Positions 42,943 through 51,437 of a stretch of 64,000 bases of DNA are shown in pieces (the first letter of the stretch is position 1; each line of letters begins with the position of its first letter). The notes under the pieces are model-generated. The model searched no databases. It was given only the letters and a program-made list of their open reading frames with translations, and was not told the origin of the DNA. The DNA comes from Thermohalobaculum sp039816045 (GTDB taxonomy: Bacteria; Pseudomonadota; Alphaproteobacteria; Rhodobacterales; Rhodobacteraceae). A program made the position numbers and the translations under genes. Location of the stretch: contig JBCBYB010000016.1 in assembly GCA_039816045.1 (NCBI GenBank), positions 28,152 to 92,151 of the forward strand. Direction: 5' to 3'.

Positions 42943-43768
42943 CCGGCATCGCTGCGCACCCCTGGATGTCGACCGCCCGGTTGCTGGCCAGCAGGGTTAT
43001 TCGGATATCCTCGCGGGTCACCCATTGGTCCTCGCTCGCAAGACCGAGGGCCGCTTGAACCGCAATCTGGCTGCCGTTTTGTGTGACATCGGTATCGTAG
43101 AACCAGCTGTCCTCAGTTCCTTCGATCACCACATAGGGGTTGATCAGCGGCGAGGAGACCTCGAGTGACGCGGTGAATTGGCGATCGCGCCCGGTGCCCT
43201 CAATCCGGCATTCCGCATGCGTTACGCCGGCGGCTGCACCGCTCGGAGGCACCGCAGACAGCGCGGCTTCGATCACCGCAACCGAGGAGGTATCGCTTGG
43301 GGCATAGGTTGCCTCGATGGTCGTGTTCTCGAACACGCAGATGTCGAGACAGACACCCAGTTCCATGGCGACAGAGACCTGGATCGGCTCGGCGGGGTTC
43401 TGGGGCACCAGCCGCACCGGCAGCACCACCCGGTCCCCATAGCCAATGGTGGTCATCCCAAAGCTCTCGAACAGCTCCGGTGCCGGCCACAGGACTTCGA
43501 TCTCCGCCAGGTTCTGAGATCCGCTCCAGTCGAAACGCGGCGGGACGCCTGCCTCGCCGGGCGCGCGCCAATAGGTTTTCCAGCCTGGCGCCATGACGAA
43601 CTCGAGCCCGGCAATCCGCTCGCCTCCGGCCATGGCGCCTGCCAGCAGCGAGGCGTCCAGGAAGGATTGTCCCGTAGACACGATAGATTGGGCGCCTGCC
43701 GTGCTGACAGTCACCGCACAGACCCCTGCGAGCAGCGATGCCCGCACCCTGTTTTTTTGCGTGATCAT
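42938..43768 (-). CDS. Secreted DsbD N-terminal-domain protein
   Basis: A 276-residue predicted periplasmic protein. It has a signal peptide (about residues 1-27) and a DsbD-alpha-like Ig fold with a Cys140-x3-Cys144 pair (GVCLDIC), as in the thiol-transferring N-terminal domain of DsbD. The membrane and thioredoxin domains of DsbD are absent, so it must receive electrons from another protein. A longer in-frame start at 43828 would add 20 residues; I use ATG 43768 since it gives a standard signal peptide. It is convergent with rpoH. Confidence 0.85.
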   Translation of the reverse strand: MITQKNRVRASLLAGVCAVTVSTAGAQSIVSTGQSFLDASLLAGAMAGGERIAGLEFVMAPGWKTYWRAPGEAGVPPRFDWSGSQNLAEIEVLWPAPELFESFGMTTIGYGDRVVLPVRLVPQNPAEPIQVSVAMELGVCLDICVFENTTIEATYAPSDTSSVAVIEAALSAVPPSGAAAGVTHAECRIEGTGRDRQFTASLEVSSPLINPYVVIEGTEDSWFYDTDVTQNGSQIAVQAALGLASEDQWVTREDIRITLLASNRAVDIQGCAAMPG

Positions 43769-43849
43769 GCGGAATAGATATGCCACGGTCGCAGCAAGCG
43801 GAACTAAACTCTTCGCGATGCGGTTCATGGCGGGAGCGGGTTCGACCCG

Positions 43850-44431
43850 ATGAGTGCGACGGCCCCTAAAGAGAGATCGGACTTCCTGACCGGACAGGCC
43901 CTGATTGCCATGCCCGGAATGCAGGATCCGCGGTTCCACCGGACGGTCATTTATCTCTGTGCGCATTCTAATGACGGCGCAATGGGCCTGATTATCAACA
44001 AACCGGCAGAGACGCTCGCACTGAAGGATCTGTTTGAAAGGCTCGGTATCGAGATCGACAGCGCGATCGCCAAACGCCGTGTCCGGTTCGGGGGGCCGGT
44101 GGAGACGGGCCGCGGCTTCGTGCTGCACTCGGGGGACTACTATGCCGAAGGGGCAACGCTGAACGTCGACGACACGACGTCGATGACTGCGACATTGGAT
44201 ATCCTGCACGCCATGGCCTCCGATGAGGGTCCGGCGCGCTCCATGGTGGCCCTTGGCTATTCCGGCTGGTCGGCGGGCCAACTCGAGCACGAATTGCAGC
44301 GCAACGACTGGCTCTATTGTCCGCCCGACGAGACCTTGCTTTTCGGCGAAGACAACGATGCGAAGTGGGGCCGCGCGATGGCGAAGATCGGCGTCGATCC
44401 TTCGGTGCTCTCGGCTGGGGGAAGCGCCTGA
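43850..44431 (+). CDS. YqgE/AlgH-family protein (DUF179)
   Basis: A 193-residue cytosolic protein of the DUF179 family. It has the family hallmark FLTGQALIAMPGMQDPRFH near the N-terminus, YLCAHSNDGAMGLIINKP, FGGPVETGRGFVLHS and YSGWSAGQLEHEL. Its function is not established, although relatives were linked to alginate regulation. It is divergent from the DsbD-domain gene (82-base gap) and ends two bases from the convergent GNAT gene. Confidence 0.93.
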   Translation: MSATAPKERSDFLTGQALIAMPGMQDPRFHRTVIYLCAHSNDGAMGLIINKPAETLALKDLFERLGIEIDSAIAKRRVRFGGPVETGRGFVLHSGDYYAEGATLNVDDTTSMTATLDILHAMASDEGPARSMVALGYSGWSAGQLEHELQRNDWLYCPPDETLLFGEDNDAKWGRAMAKIGVDPSVLSAGGSA

Positions 44432-44432
44432 G

Positions 44433-45020
44433 CTAAGCCTCGGCCTTACCCCGTCGGTCTGACCGCAAGGCCGCATAGAGCACGTGATTGCGCCAGCGCC
44501 CGTTGATCTGGAGATAGGCCTGCGCCACGCCCTCATACTTGAACTGGCACCGCTCGAGCAGCCGTCGAGAGGGGGTATTGTCCGGCAGGCATGCCGCCTC
44601 CAGGCGCGAGAGATCGAGCTGCGCGAAGGCGTGGTCGCGCAGCGCCGCCAAGGCTTCGGTCATATAGCCGTTCCCGGTGTGCACCTGGCCCGTCCAGTAG
44701 CCCAAGGTTCCCGCTTGGGCCGGCTGCCGGCGGATGTTGGAGAGCGTGATCCCACCCACCACGCGTCCGGTTTCACGGAGCATTAGAAAGAGCGGGACGG
44801 CATCGCCCTGGCGAATCGCCTTCTCGGCCCAGGAGACCCGATTGCGAAAGGCCCGCTGTGAGAGATGGTCGCGGGTCCAGGCAGGCTCCCAAGGTTCGAG
44901 GAACGCGCGGCTCTCCTCGCGCAGCCCCGCCCAATCCTCGTAGTCGCGCAACAGCGGCGGTCGGAGGAGCAGCCGTTCGGTCGGGATCTCCAGTTCCGTG
45001 CGCGTGCGGCGGACGAACAT
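44433..45020 (-). CDS. RimJ/RimL-type GNAT N-acetyltransferase
   Basis: A 195-residue GNAT acetyltransferase. The start has ERLLLRPPLLRDYEDWAGL, and GGITLSNIRRQPAQAGTLGYW leads into the acetyl-CoA loop GNGYMTEALAALRDHAF. This is the pattern of RimJ, which acetylates the N-terminus of ribosomal protein S5. It follows the M16 peptidase gene by five bases. The set thrC-M16-GNAT is conserved in Rhodobacterales. Confidence 0.9.
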   Translation of the reverse strand: MFVRRTRTELEIPTERLLLRPPLLRDYEDWAGLREESRAFLEPWEPAWTRDHLSQRAFRNRVSWAEKAIRQGDAVPLFLMLRETGRVVGGITLSNIRRQPAQAGTLGYWTGQVHTGNGYMTEALAALRDHAFAQLDLSRLEAACLPDNTPSRRLLERCQFKYEGVAQAYLQINGRWRNHVLYAALRSDRRGKAEA

Positions 45021-45025
45021 GCCGC

Positions 45026-46285
45026 TCAGGCAGCGAGGCGGGCGGCCAGGGCCGCTGCATCGGGGGCCGTCGCCACCGGTCCGTAGAGCGCGAGCGTCGG
45101 GGTGCCTGCTGCCAGTCTGGCCGCGAACGCGCGTGTGCCCTCGCTGTCCACCGCATCGATCTTGGCGAGCGTTTCCTCGAGCGCCGGGACGCGCCCCCAG
45201 ATGCCGAGCATGGCAGCAAGCCGCTCTGCCCGGGCGGAGGCGCTCTCCAGCCCCATCACCAGCCCCGCCTTGGTTTGGGCCCGGGCGCGGGCAAGCTCTC
45301 GGTCATCGAGGTCAATCGAGACCCGCCGGATCTCGTCAACGGTCAGCTCCGCAAGGTTGCGCACATCGCTCGCCCCGGTGCCGGCATAAATCGTGAAAAG
45401 CCCGGTGTCGGCCCAGGCCGCACTCTGCGCGAAGATCGAATAGCAGAGGCCGCGTTTCTCCCGTGCCTCCTGGAACAGCCGCGAGGACATGCCGCCACCC
45501 ATCACGGTGGCCAGGATCTGAGCGGTATAGAAGTCCTCATCCCGGTAGCCCGGAGCAGGCAGGGCAAACGCGAAATGGGCTTGCTCGAGCACCTTCTCAA
45601 CCCGCCGCTCGCCGCCGCCATAGGTTGCCGCCTCTCGCCCCGCGCGGGCAATCGGGGTCATGTCGCCAAAGAGTTTCTCGGCCAGGGTCACAAGAGCCCC
45701 GTGATCCACGGCCCCGGCAGCGGAGAGGATCATCTGCTCCGGCCCGTAATGGGTTGCGATGAAGGCGGCGAAATCCTCCCGGGCGAAGCTGCGCACCCGC
45801 TCCGGCAGGCCGAGGATCGCGCGGCCCATGGGCTGGTCGGGATAGGCGGTCTCCTGCATCCAATCGAAGATCACATCATCCGGGGTGTCGAGGGTCTGCC
45901 CGATCTCCTGCAGGATCACATGGCGCTCGGTCTCGATCTCACCGTCCGCAAGGGCCGGCTCGCGCAGGATGTCCGCGATGATGTCCAGAGCCAGCGGCAC
46001 GTCCTCGGCCAACACGCGCGCGTAATAGGCAGTGCGCTCCCGCGAGGTGTAGGCGTTGAGATACCCGCCCACGTCCTCGATCTCCTCGGCAATGGCTCGG
46101 GCGGAACGCCGAGCGGTTCCTTTGAAGGCCATATGCTCCAGGAAATGGGCGATGCCGTTCTCCGCTGCGCTTTCATGGCGCGCCCCCGCATCGATCCAGA
46201 CCCCGACCGACGCCGATCCAAGGGCGGGCATGCGTTCGCTGACCACCCGGAAGCCATTGGTGAGGGTCGTGATCTCGACGGTCAT
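45026..46285 (-). CDS. M16-family zinc peptidase (mitochondrial processing peptidase-like)
   Basis: A 419-residue peptidase with the inverted zinc motif His47-x-x-Glu50-His51 (HFLEHMAFKGT) and the YTSRERTAYYARVL region downstream. The second half has GMSSRLFQEAREKRGLCYSI, the inactive-half signature. It has no signal peptide, so it is probably cytosolic, like the rickettsial and rhodobacterial homologues of mitochondrial MPP-beta. Its ATG overlaps the thrC stop (ATGA), giving coupled expression. Confidence 0.93.
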   Translation of the reverse strand: MTVEITTLTNGFRVVSERMPALGSASVGVWIDAGARHESAAENGIAHFLEHMAFKGTARRSARAIAEEIEDVGGYLNAYTSRERTAYYARVLAEDVPLALDIIADILREPALADGEIETERHVILQEIGQTLDTPDDVIFDWMQETAYPDQPMGRAILGLPERVRSFAREDFAAFIATHYGPEQMILSAAGAVDHGALVTLAEKLFGDMTPIARAGREAATYGGGERRVEKVLEQAHFAFALPAPGYRDEDFYTAQILATVMGGGMSSRLFQEAREKRGLCYSIFAQSAAWADTGLFTIYAGTGASDVRNLAELTVDEIRRVSIDLDDRELARARAQTKAGLVMGLESASARAERLAAMLGIWGRVPALEETLAKIDAVDSEGTRAFAARLAAGTPTLALYGPVATAPDAAALAARLAA

Positions 46286-47673
46286 CGGCTGCGGCGCTCC
46301 CGTATCAGGTTCTGGATCTCGGCGAGATCGTTCGCCACCACCGTAACGCGCTCATCGCGCTCGTAAAGGTCCGCCATACGCGCTGGAAGGGCCGGGCGGA
46401 TGCCGGAGGCGGCTTCGACGGCGTCCGGGAACTTTGCCGCATGGGCGCAAGCGAGCGAAATCATCGGTGTCGCGTGATCGCCGCGGCGTTGGCCAGCCGC
46501 GTGGACACCGATTGCCGAGTGGGGATCGAGGAGCTGTCCGGTCTCGCCGTGGATCCGTCGGATCGTCTCGGCAACCTCGGCCTGCGAGACGCGGGCGCTG
46601 GCGAAACGGTTGCGGAGATGGGCGAGCGGTTCCTCGGCAATCTCGAAGGCCCCGCCCTTGAGGTCCTCCATCAGCCCGCGCACCGAGAGCCCGTCGCGGT
46701 CATAGGCCTCAAAGAGCGCCCGTTCGAAATTGGAGCTGACCTGGATGTCCATCGAGGGAGAGTTGGTCGGAACAACCTTGTCTTTGACGTAGTGGCCGCT
46801 TTCGAAGGCACGGTGGAGGATGTCGTTCTCGTTCGTCGCGATGATCAAGCGCTCAATCGGCAGGCCCATTTCACGGGCCACATGTCCCGCATAGATGTCG
46901 CCGAAATTGCCCGTGGGCACAGAGAACGAGACCGGCCGTCCCGGGGCACCGAGGGCCAGCGCTGCGGTCACGTAATAGACCGTCTGGGCCATCACGCGGG
47001 CCCAGTTGATCGAATTGACCGCCCCCAGCGAGACATCGTCGCGGAAGGCGAAGTCGTTGAACATCGCCTTCACCAGCGCCTGGCAGTCGTCGAAGGTGCC
47101 TTCCACCGCGAGCGCATGGACATTGGGCTCGGTCGGTGTGGTCATCTGGCGGCGCTGCACCTCGGAGACGCGGCCATGGGGGTAGAGGATGAAGACATCC
47201 GCCACCGGGTTGCCGCGGAAGGCTTCGATGGCCGCAGAGCCCGTGTCCCCACTTGTCGCGCCGATGATCGTGACACGTTCATCGCGCCGGCCAAGGACAT
47301 GGGCGAAGAGCTGCCCGATCAGCTGCATCGCGACGTCCTTGAACGCGAGCGTCGGGCCGTGGTGCAGCTCGAGCACCCAGTCGTTCGGGCCGATTTGCAC
47401 CAGCGGGCAGCGCAGCTTGTGGCCGAAGCCCGCATAGGCGCGCCGAATCATGTCTTCGAACGCATCGTCGTCGATGCAGCCTTCGACAAAGGGAGCGAGG
47501 ACCCGGGCGGCCACGGTCTCGAAGGAGGCGCCCGACAGCTCGTTCAGTTCGGTGCGTGACAGAACCGGAAGCGCATCGGGCACATAGAGTCCGCCATCGC
47601 GCGCAAGGCCGGCCAAAAGGGTCTCTTCGAACGGCAGGACAGGGGCCTGTCCGCGGGTGCTCACATAGCGCAT
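46282..47673 (-). CDS. thrC: Threonine synthase
   Basis: PLP enzyme that converts O-phosphohomoserine to threonine. The 463-residue protein starts MRYVSTRGQAPVLPFEETLLAGLARDGGLY, the usual N-terminus. The PLP lysine is Lys112 in HHGPTLAFKDVAMQL. GATSGDTGSAA is the phosphate-binding region, and SVPTGNFGDIYAG follows. GGGAG lies before the ATG at 47673. Upstream is a gene-poor 426-base gap, so the promoter probably lies there. Confidence 0.96.
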   Translation of the reverse strand: MRYVSTRGQAPVLPFEETLLAGLARDGGLYVPDALPVLSRTELNELSGASFETVAARVLAPFVEGCIDDDAFEDMIRRAYAGFGHKLRCPLVQIGPNDWVLELHHGPTLAFKDVAMQLIGQLFAHVLGRRDERVTIIGATSGDTGSAAIEAFRGNPVADVFILYPHGRVSEVQRRQMTTPTEPNVHALAVEGTFDDCQALVKAMFNDFAFRDDVSLGAVNSINWARVMAQTVYYVTAALALGAPGRPVSFSVPTGNFGDIYAGHVAREMGLPIERLIIATNENDILHRAFESGHYVKDKVVPTNSPSMDIQVSSNFERALFEAYDRDGLSVRGLMEDLKGGAFEIAEEPLAHLRNRFASARVSQAEVAETIRRIHGETGQLLDPHSAIGVHAAGQRRGDHATPMISLACAHAAKFPDAVEAASGIRPALPARMADLYERDERVTVVANDLAEIQNLIRERRSR

Positions 47674-48099
47674 TGGGATCTCCCTTAGGGTGCGCGCCAT
47701 TTAGCGGCGATGCCGCGATGTCGGCAAGGATCGGCTGTGCCCTCGCGGCGAAAGTTTCGCAAGGACCATGGTCGGGTGGGTCCGCGGCGTCGCCGTCGGA
47801 CGATATCCTGGAGCGCTGAGGTCGCGACGCTTGGACATCCTCTCCGCTTGCCGATGGTCCTTTGGTGGCTCCGCAAGACCTTCGTTCGGTGGGACGAATC
47901 ATCCTGACGACGCCGACTGTGATCGGAAGCGACATCTTCCACGCTCTCGGCGCGCGGAGCGGTCTGACGTCGCGAGGTGCAAAGTACGACCATATCGTGA
48001 TGGTCAACCGCTCGCAGTTTCGGCTGTTGGCAGGCGAAGTCCGACATGCGCTTACCGAACACATGCTGTCCCAACTGAGCCGGAAGCACCCTGCTGTGC
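47674..48099. other. Gene-poor stretch between threonine synthase and SURF1
   Basis: A 426-base gap without a gene I can support. Short frames exist on both strands (for instance 47862-48191 plus) but none matches a family I know. I see no convincing tRNA or transposon relic. It should contain the promoter of the thrC operon and the end of the oxidase transcript; its size is unusual for this compact region. Confidence 0.5.
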
Positions 48100-48792
48100 T
48101 CACCCTTTCGATTGGATCGGACGGCGCAGCCCGCTCCGGAGCCACAGGATCGACATCACGGCCCAGACCAGCGCCAAACCGGCCCAGGTGATCGCGTAGT
48201 TGCGGTGGTTGTTCGGCAGATCCACCCCCAGCGCCATTGCGCGGGGGGAGGCGCCGAGGGAGTGCGCGTCGGCAACAATCAACAGCGGCTCGGTGCCGAG
48301 GGCTTCGGCGAGCGGACCGGGCGTGCGGCTGAAGACGATCCCGGCGGCGAGATCCGGTGGCGGTGCGCTGCTGTCCGGCTCCGGCCAGAACAGCGCGCCG
48401 GTCAGCGAGACGGCAGTGCCGGGTGCAGGAAGGGCCGAGCCGCGCGCGGTTTCGGGCACATAGCCGAGATCGATCAGGATGCGGCGGCCTTCGGTCTGAA
48501 CGGGCACGATCACCTGAAACCCCGGCCCGTCGGGGCGCACCGTGGTGAGGCGATAGAGGGCTCCTTCAGCCAACCGCCCATCCACGGTGACCCTAAGGAA
48601 TGCGTCTTGGTCCGGGTTGGGAGAGGCCGGCAAGGCTACTGGTTCGGCGTTCAAGCGTTCGGCGAGCTGGGTGATCAAACCCTCTTTCCACGCGAGCCGT
48701 TGCACCTGCCAGGCCGAGAGCCCGAGCAGGACTGCCACCCCGACGACGCCGAGGATGATGGGGGCGATCACGGCCTTGCGGATGCGGCTCAT
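48100..48792 (-). CDS. SURF1-family cytochrome oxidase assembly protein
   Basis: A 230-residue inner-membrane protein with one helix at each end (about 7-28 and 199-218), the SURF1 topology. LGLSAWQVQRLAWKEGLI after the first helix is the family signature. The C-terminal PNNHRNYAITWAGLALVWAV is diagnostic. SURF1 helps insert heme a into subunit I. It is the last gene of the ctaC-ctaB-small ORF-ctaG-ctaE-SURF1 group, 79 bases after ctaE. Confidence 0.93.
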   Translation of the reverse strand: MSRIRKAVIAPIILGVVGVAVLLGLSAWQVQRLAWKEGLITQLAERLNAEPVALPASPNPDQDAFLRVTVDGRLAEGALYRLTTVRPDGPGFQVIVPVQTEGRRILIDLGYVPETARGSALPAPGTAVSLTGALFWPEPDSSAPPPDLAAGIVFSRTPGPLAEALGTEPLLIVADAHSLGASPRAMALGVDLPNNHRNYAITWAGLALVWAVMSILWLRSGLRRPIQSKG

Positions 48793-48871
48793 TTCACTCT
48801 CCCGGCGCAAAGGCCAAAAACGAAACGGGCGCCACCGGGGCGCCCGCCTGAACCCTGGACCTGTGGCGCGA

Positions 48872-49690
48872 TCAGCCGCCCCAGATATAGACCCCTGCAA
48901 AGAGGAACAGCCAGACCACATCGACGAAGTGCCAGTACCAGGCCGCCGCTTCGAAGCCGACATGCTTCTCTGGCGTGAAGTCTCCCGCTCGCACCCGAAG
49001 CAGGCAGACCGCCAGGAAGAGGGTGCCGACCAGCACGTGGAAGCCGTGGAACCCGGTCGCCATGAAGAAGTTGGCGCCATAGATGTTGCCGGAGAACGAG
49101 AAGCCCGCATGGGTGTACTCATAGGCCTGGAACATCGTGAAGATCGCACCGAGCGCCACGGTCGCCATCAGGCCCCAGAGCAGCGGCGGGCGCTTGCCCT
49201 CGATCAGCGCATGGTGGGCATAGGTCACGGTGCAGCCGGAGAGCAGCAGGATCAGCGTGTTGATCAGCGGCAGATCCCAGGCGTTGAAGGTCTCAATCCC
49301 AACCGGTGGCCAGGGACCGACCGGCAGATCCAGCGTGCCAACCAGCGCCCCATCGATATCCGGAACCGGGAAGATCGCATGCTTGAAGAACGACCAGAAC
49401 CAAGCCGAGAAGAACATCACCTCGGAGATGATGAAGAGCAGGAAGCCCATGCGCAGGCCGATCTGCACGACCGGCGTGTGGTCGCCTGCGTGGCTCTCCT
49501 TCACCATGTCGGTCCACCAAACCTTCATGGTGTAGAGCACGACGACGAGCCCGACGACCATGATCCACGGCGTGACATCGTGGAAGTAGAGCACTGCGCC
49601 GGAGAGCAGCAGCAGGCCTCCGATCGCCCCGAGAAGCGGCCAGGGGCTCGGCTCGATGATGTGATAGTCGTGGTTCTTCTCGTGCGCCAT
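48872..49690 (-). CDS. ctaE: Cytochrome c oxidase subunit III
   Basis: A 272-residue integral membrane subunit of the aa3 oxidase, with about seven helices. The N-terminus MAHEKNHDYHIIEPSPWPLL, then EVMFFSAWFWSFFKHA, HHALIEG, GFHVLVGTLFLAV and the C-terminal AAAWYWHFVDVVWLFLF are typical of coxC/ctaE. The gene follows ctaG by 42 bases. Spacing and strand fit a single oxidase operon with the genes upstream. Confidence 0.96.
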   Translation of the reverse strand: MAHEKNHDYHIIEPSPWPLLGAIGGLLLLSGAVLYFHDVTPWIMVVGLVVVLYTMKVWWTDMVKESHAGDHTPVVQIGLRMGFLLFIISEVMFFSAWFWSFFKHAIFPVPDIDGALVGTLDLPVGPWPPVGIETFNAWDLPLINTLILLLSGCTVTYAHHALIEGKRPPLLWGLMATVALGAIFTMFQAYEYTHAGFSFSGNIYGANFFMATGFHGFHVLVGTLFLAVCLLRVRAGDFTPEKHVGFEAAAWYWHFVDVVWLFLFAGVYIWGG

Positions 49691-49732
49691 ACTTGGTCCT
49701 CCGATGGCCGCGAGCGGCCCGCAATCCCAGGG

Positions 49733-50302
49733 TCAGTTCGTGTCGAGTGCCGCGCGCTGTGCGTCTTCGGTCTCGATCTCGTGGAAGGTGTAGGAGAGGG
49801 TGACGGTCGAGAGCCCGACGGTCTCGCGGTCCTCCACCATCTCCGGGTCGACATAGTAGGTGACCGGCATCATCACCCGCTCACCGGGTTGGAGCGTCTG
49901 CTCCTGAAAGCAGAAGCAGTCGATCTTCACGAAATAGCCGCCCATGGAATAGGGGGCCACGTTGAAGCTCGCGCTGCCGCTGACGGGCCGGTCGGTGGGA
50001 TTATAGGCCTCGTAGAAAGCAAGGCCGGTCTCTCCGATGCGAATCTCAGCCGTGGTCGCTGCGGGCTTGAACTCCCACGGCATGCCGCGTTCCTTGTTGG
50101 CGTCGAAGCGCACAGTGATGGTGCGGTCGAGGATCTCGGAAGAAACCTCGGAGCTTTCCATCGGCGTGCCGCCAAAGCCCGTGACGCGGCAGAACCAGTC
50201 GTAGAGCGGTACTGCGGCATAGGCCATGCCCAGCATGCCGAACGCGACCCCGACCAGCGGGATCGCCTTGCGACGGAGTTCTGCAGGGGTGGGTCGGGTC
50301 AT
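49733..50302 (-). CDS. ctaG: Cytochrome c oxidase copper-insertion protein CtaG/Cox11
   Basis: A 189-residue membrane-anchored copper chaperone that delivers Cu to the CuB site of subunit I. One N-terminal helix (about 14-33) precedes a periplasmic Ig-like domain. The copper motif is CFCFQEQTLQPGE, with the two cysteines of the Cox11 CFCF site. The ATG at 50302 is four bases after the stop of the small upstream ORF, so translation is probably coupled. Confidence 0.95.
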   Translation of the reverse strand: MTRPTPAELRRKAIPLVGVAFGMLGMAYAAVPLYDWFCRVTGFGGTPMESSEVSSEILDRTITVRFDANKERGMPWEFKPAATTAEIRIGETGLAFYEAYNPTDRPVSGSASFNVAPYSMGGYFVKIDCFCFQEQTLQPGERVMMPVTYYVDPEMVEDRETVGLSTVTLSYTFHEIETEDAQRAALDTN

Positions 50303-50306
50303 AGCA

Positions 50307-50447
50307 TCACCCCCAGGGATTTCCTGCCTGGCCACCCATCTTGACGATGGTCACCAGGAACAGAAGCACCGCAAAGCCGATAAGCGCTGCCAGGACCCCA
50401 ATATTGCGTCCGCGGCGGCGTCCGTGCAGTTCGTGATCGCGTCGCAT
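50307..50447 (-). CDS. Short membrane protein between ctaB and ctaG
   Basis: A 46-residue ORF with a basic start (MRRDHELHGRRRGRN), one helix (about 17-36) and a short tail ending GNPWG. It occupies the slot held by a small oxidase-assembly ORF in Rhodobacter and Paracoccus, whose start is alike as I recall. The ATG at 50447 has GAGGA upstream at a normal distance; an ATG two codons earlier (50453) is too close to that site. Its role is presumably oxidase assembly. Confidence 0.75.
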   Translation of the reverse strand: MRRDHELHGRRRGRNIGVLAALIGFAVLLFLVTIVKMGGQAGNPWG

Positions 50448-50456
50448 CGGCATTCC

Positions 50457-51413
50457 TCAGATCAAGACCGGCCAGGGCAGACCCGGCACGAGGGCATGGA
50501 GCACGGCATCCGCCATGACTGCGCCGAAGATAGCAAAGAGATAGGCTATCGACACGCCGAAGAGTTTCTTCTCTGCGCGGTAGCGATCGGCGGCAGCATC
50601 CTCGGCGCTGCGGCGCGAGACGGCCCATGCGCCCTTGAGGAAGGCGACATTGGCAACGAGCCCGACAATCAGCAGCAGCGGCCCGCCAGCGTCGGTGAAG
50701 GCCAGCGCCACCGGCGTCGGCACCATCAGGAGCGTGTAGAACCAGATTTGACGGCGCGTTGCCGGCTCTCCCGCCACAACCGGCAGCATGGGCACGCCAA
50801 CGCGCGTGTAGTCGTCGGTCCGGAAAAGGGCGAGTGCCCAGAAATGCGGTGGCGTCCAGAGGAAGATCACCAGAAACATGAGGATCGGGGCAACGCCGAT
50901 CTCGCCTGTCGCCGCGGCCCAGGCAATCATCGGCGGAACGGCGCCAGCGGCGCCTCCGATCACGATGTTCTGCGGCGTGGCCCGCTTCAGCCACATAGAA
51001 TAGATCACCGCATAGAAGAAGATGGTGAAGGCCAGCAGCCCCGCCGCCAAGGGGTTCGCGACCACCGCAAGCGTGCCGACCGAGAGGATCGAGAGCCCGA
51101 TGCCGATGCCGAGCGCCTCTTCCCCGCCGACCTGCCCCGCCGGGATCGGCCTTGCGGAGGTGCGCTCCATCATCGCGTCGATATCGGCGTCCCACCACAT
51201 GTTCAGCGCGCCAGAGGCGCCGGCGCCCACGGCGATACAGATCAGGGCCGCGACAGCGATGACAGGGTGCGTCGCAGCCGGTGCCGCCAGCATTCCTGCG
51301 ATCGCTGTGAACACGACCAGCCGCATCACCCGCGGTTTGAGCAGCGTGATGTAATCGCGGAATTCCGCCTCTGGCTGGTCGGCCAGTGAAAAGTCGGGGG
51401 TAACCTGTGTCAC
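50457..51413 (-). CDS. ctaB: Protoheme IX farnesyltransferase (heme O synthase)
   Basis: A 318-residue UbiA-family membrane enzyme that adds farnesyl to heme b to make heme O, the heme A precursor. About nine helices are expected. The first acidic prenyl-diphosphate motif is NMWWDADIDAMM, and TPHFWALALFRTDDYTRVGVPM carries the conserved loop. LLKPRVMRLVVFTA opens helix 1. It starts 24 bases after ctaC. Confidence 0.96.
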   Translation of the reverse strand: MTQVTPDFSLADQPEAEFRDYITLLKPRVMRLVVFTAIAGMLAAPAATHPVIAVAALICIAVGAGASGALNMWWDADIDAMMERTSARPIPAGQVGGEEALGIGIGLSILSVGTLAVVANPLAAGLLAFTIFFYAVIYSMWLKRATPQNIVIGGAAGAVPPMIAWAAATGEIGVAPILMFLVIFLWTPPHFWALALFRTDDYTRVGVPMLPVVAGEPATRRQIWFYTLLMVPTPVALAFTDAGGPLLLIVGLVANVAFLKGAWAVSRRSAEDAAADRYRAEKKLFGVSIAYLFAIFGAVMADAVLHALVPGLPWPVLI

Positions 51414-51437
51414 TCGGGGCTCCGCACGCGGCTAGGG

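Noticed and set aside
44858..46366. A 502-codon open frame on the plus strand
   Set aside because: Antisense to the GNAT and M16 genes; composition is atypical of protein.
46441..47559. A 372-codon open frame on the plus strand
   Set aside because: Antisense to threonine synthase.
47862..48191. A 109-codon frame in the gap before SURF1
   Set aside because: No homology recognised, it runs into SURF1 on the opposite strand, and there is no clear ribosome-binding site.
48587..50344. A 585-codon open frame on the plus strand
   Set aside because: Antisense to SURF1, ctaE and ctaG, which match known families throughout.
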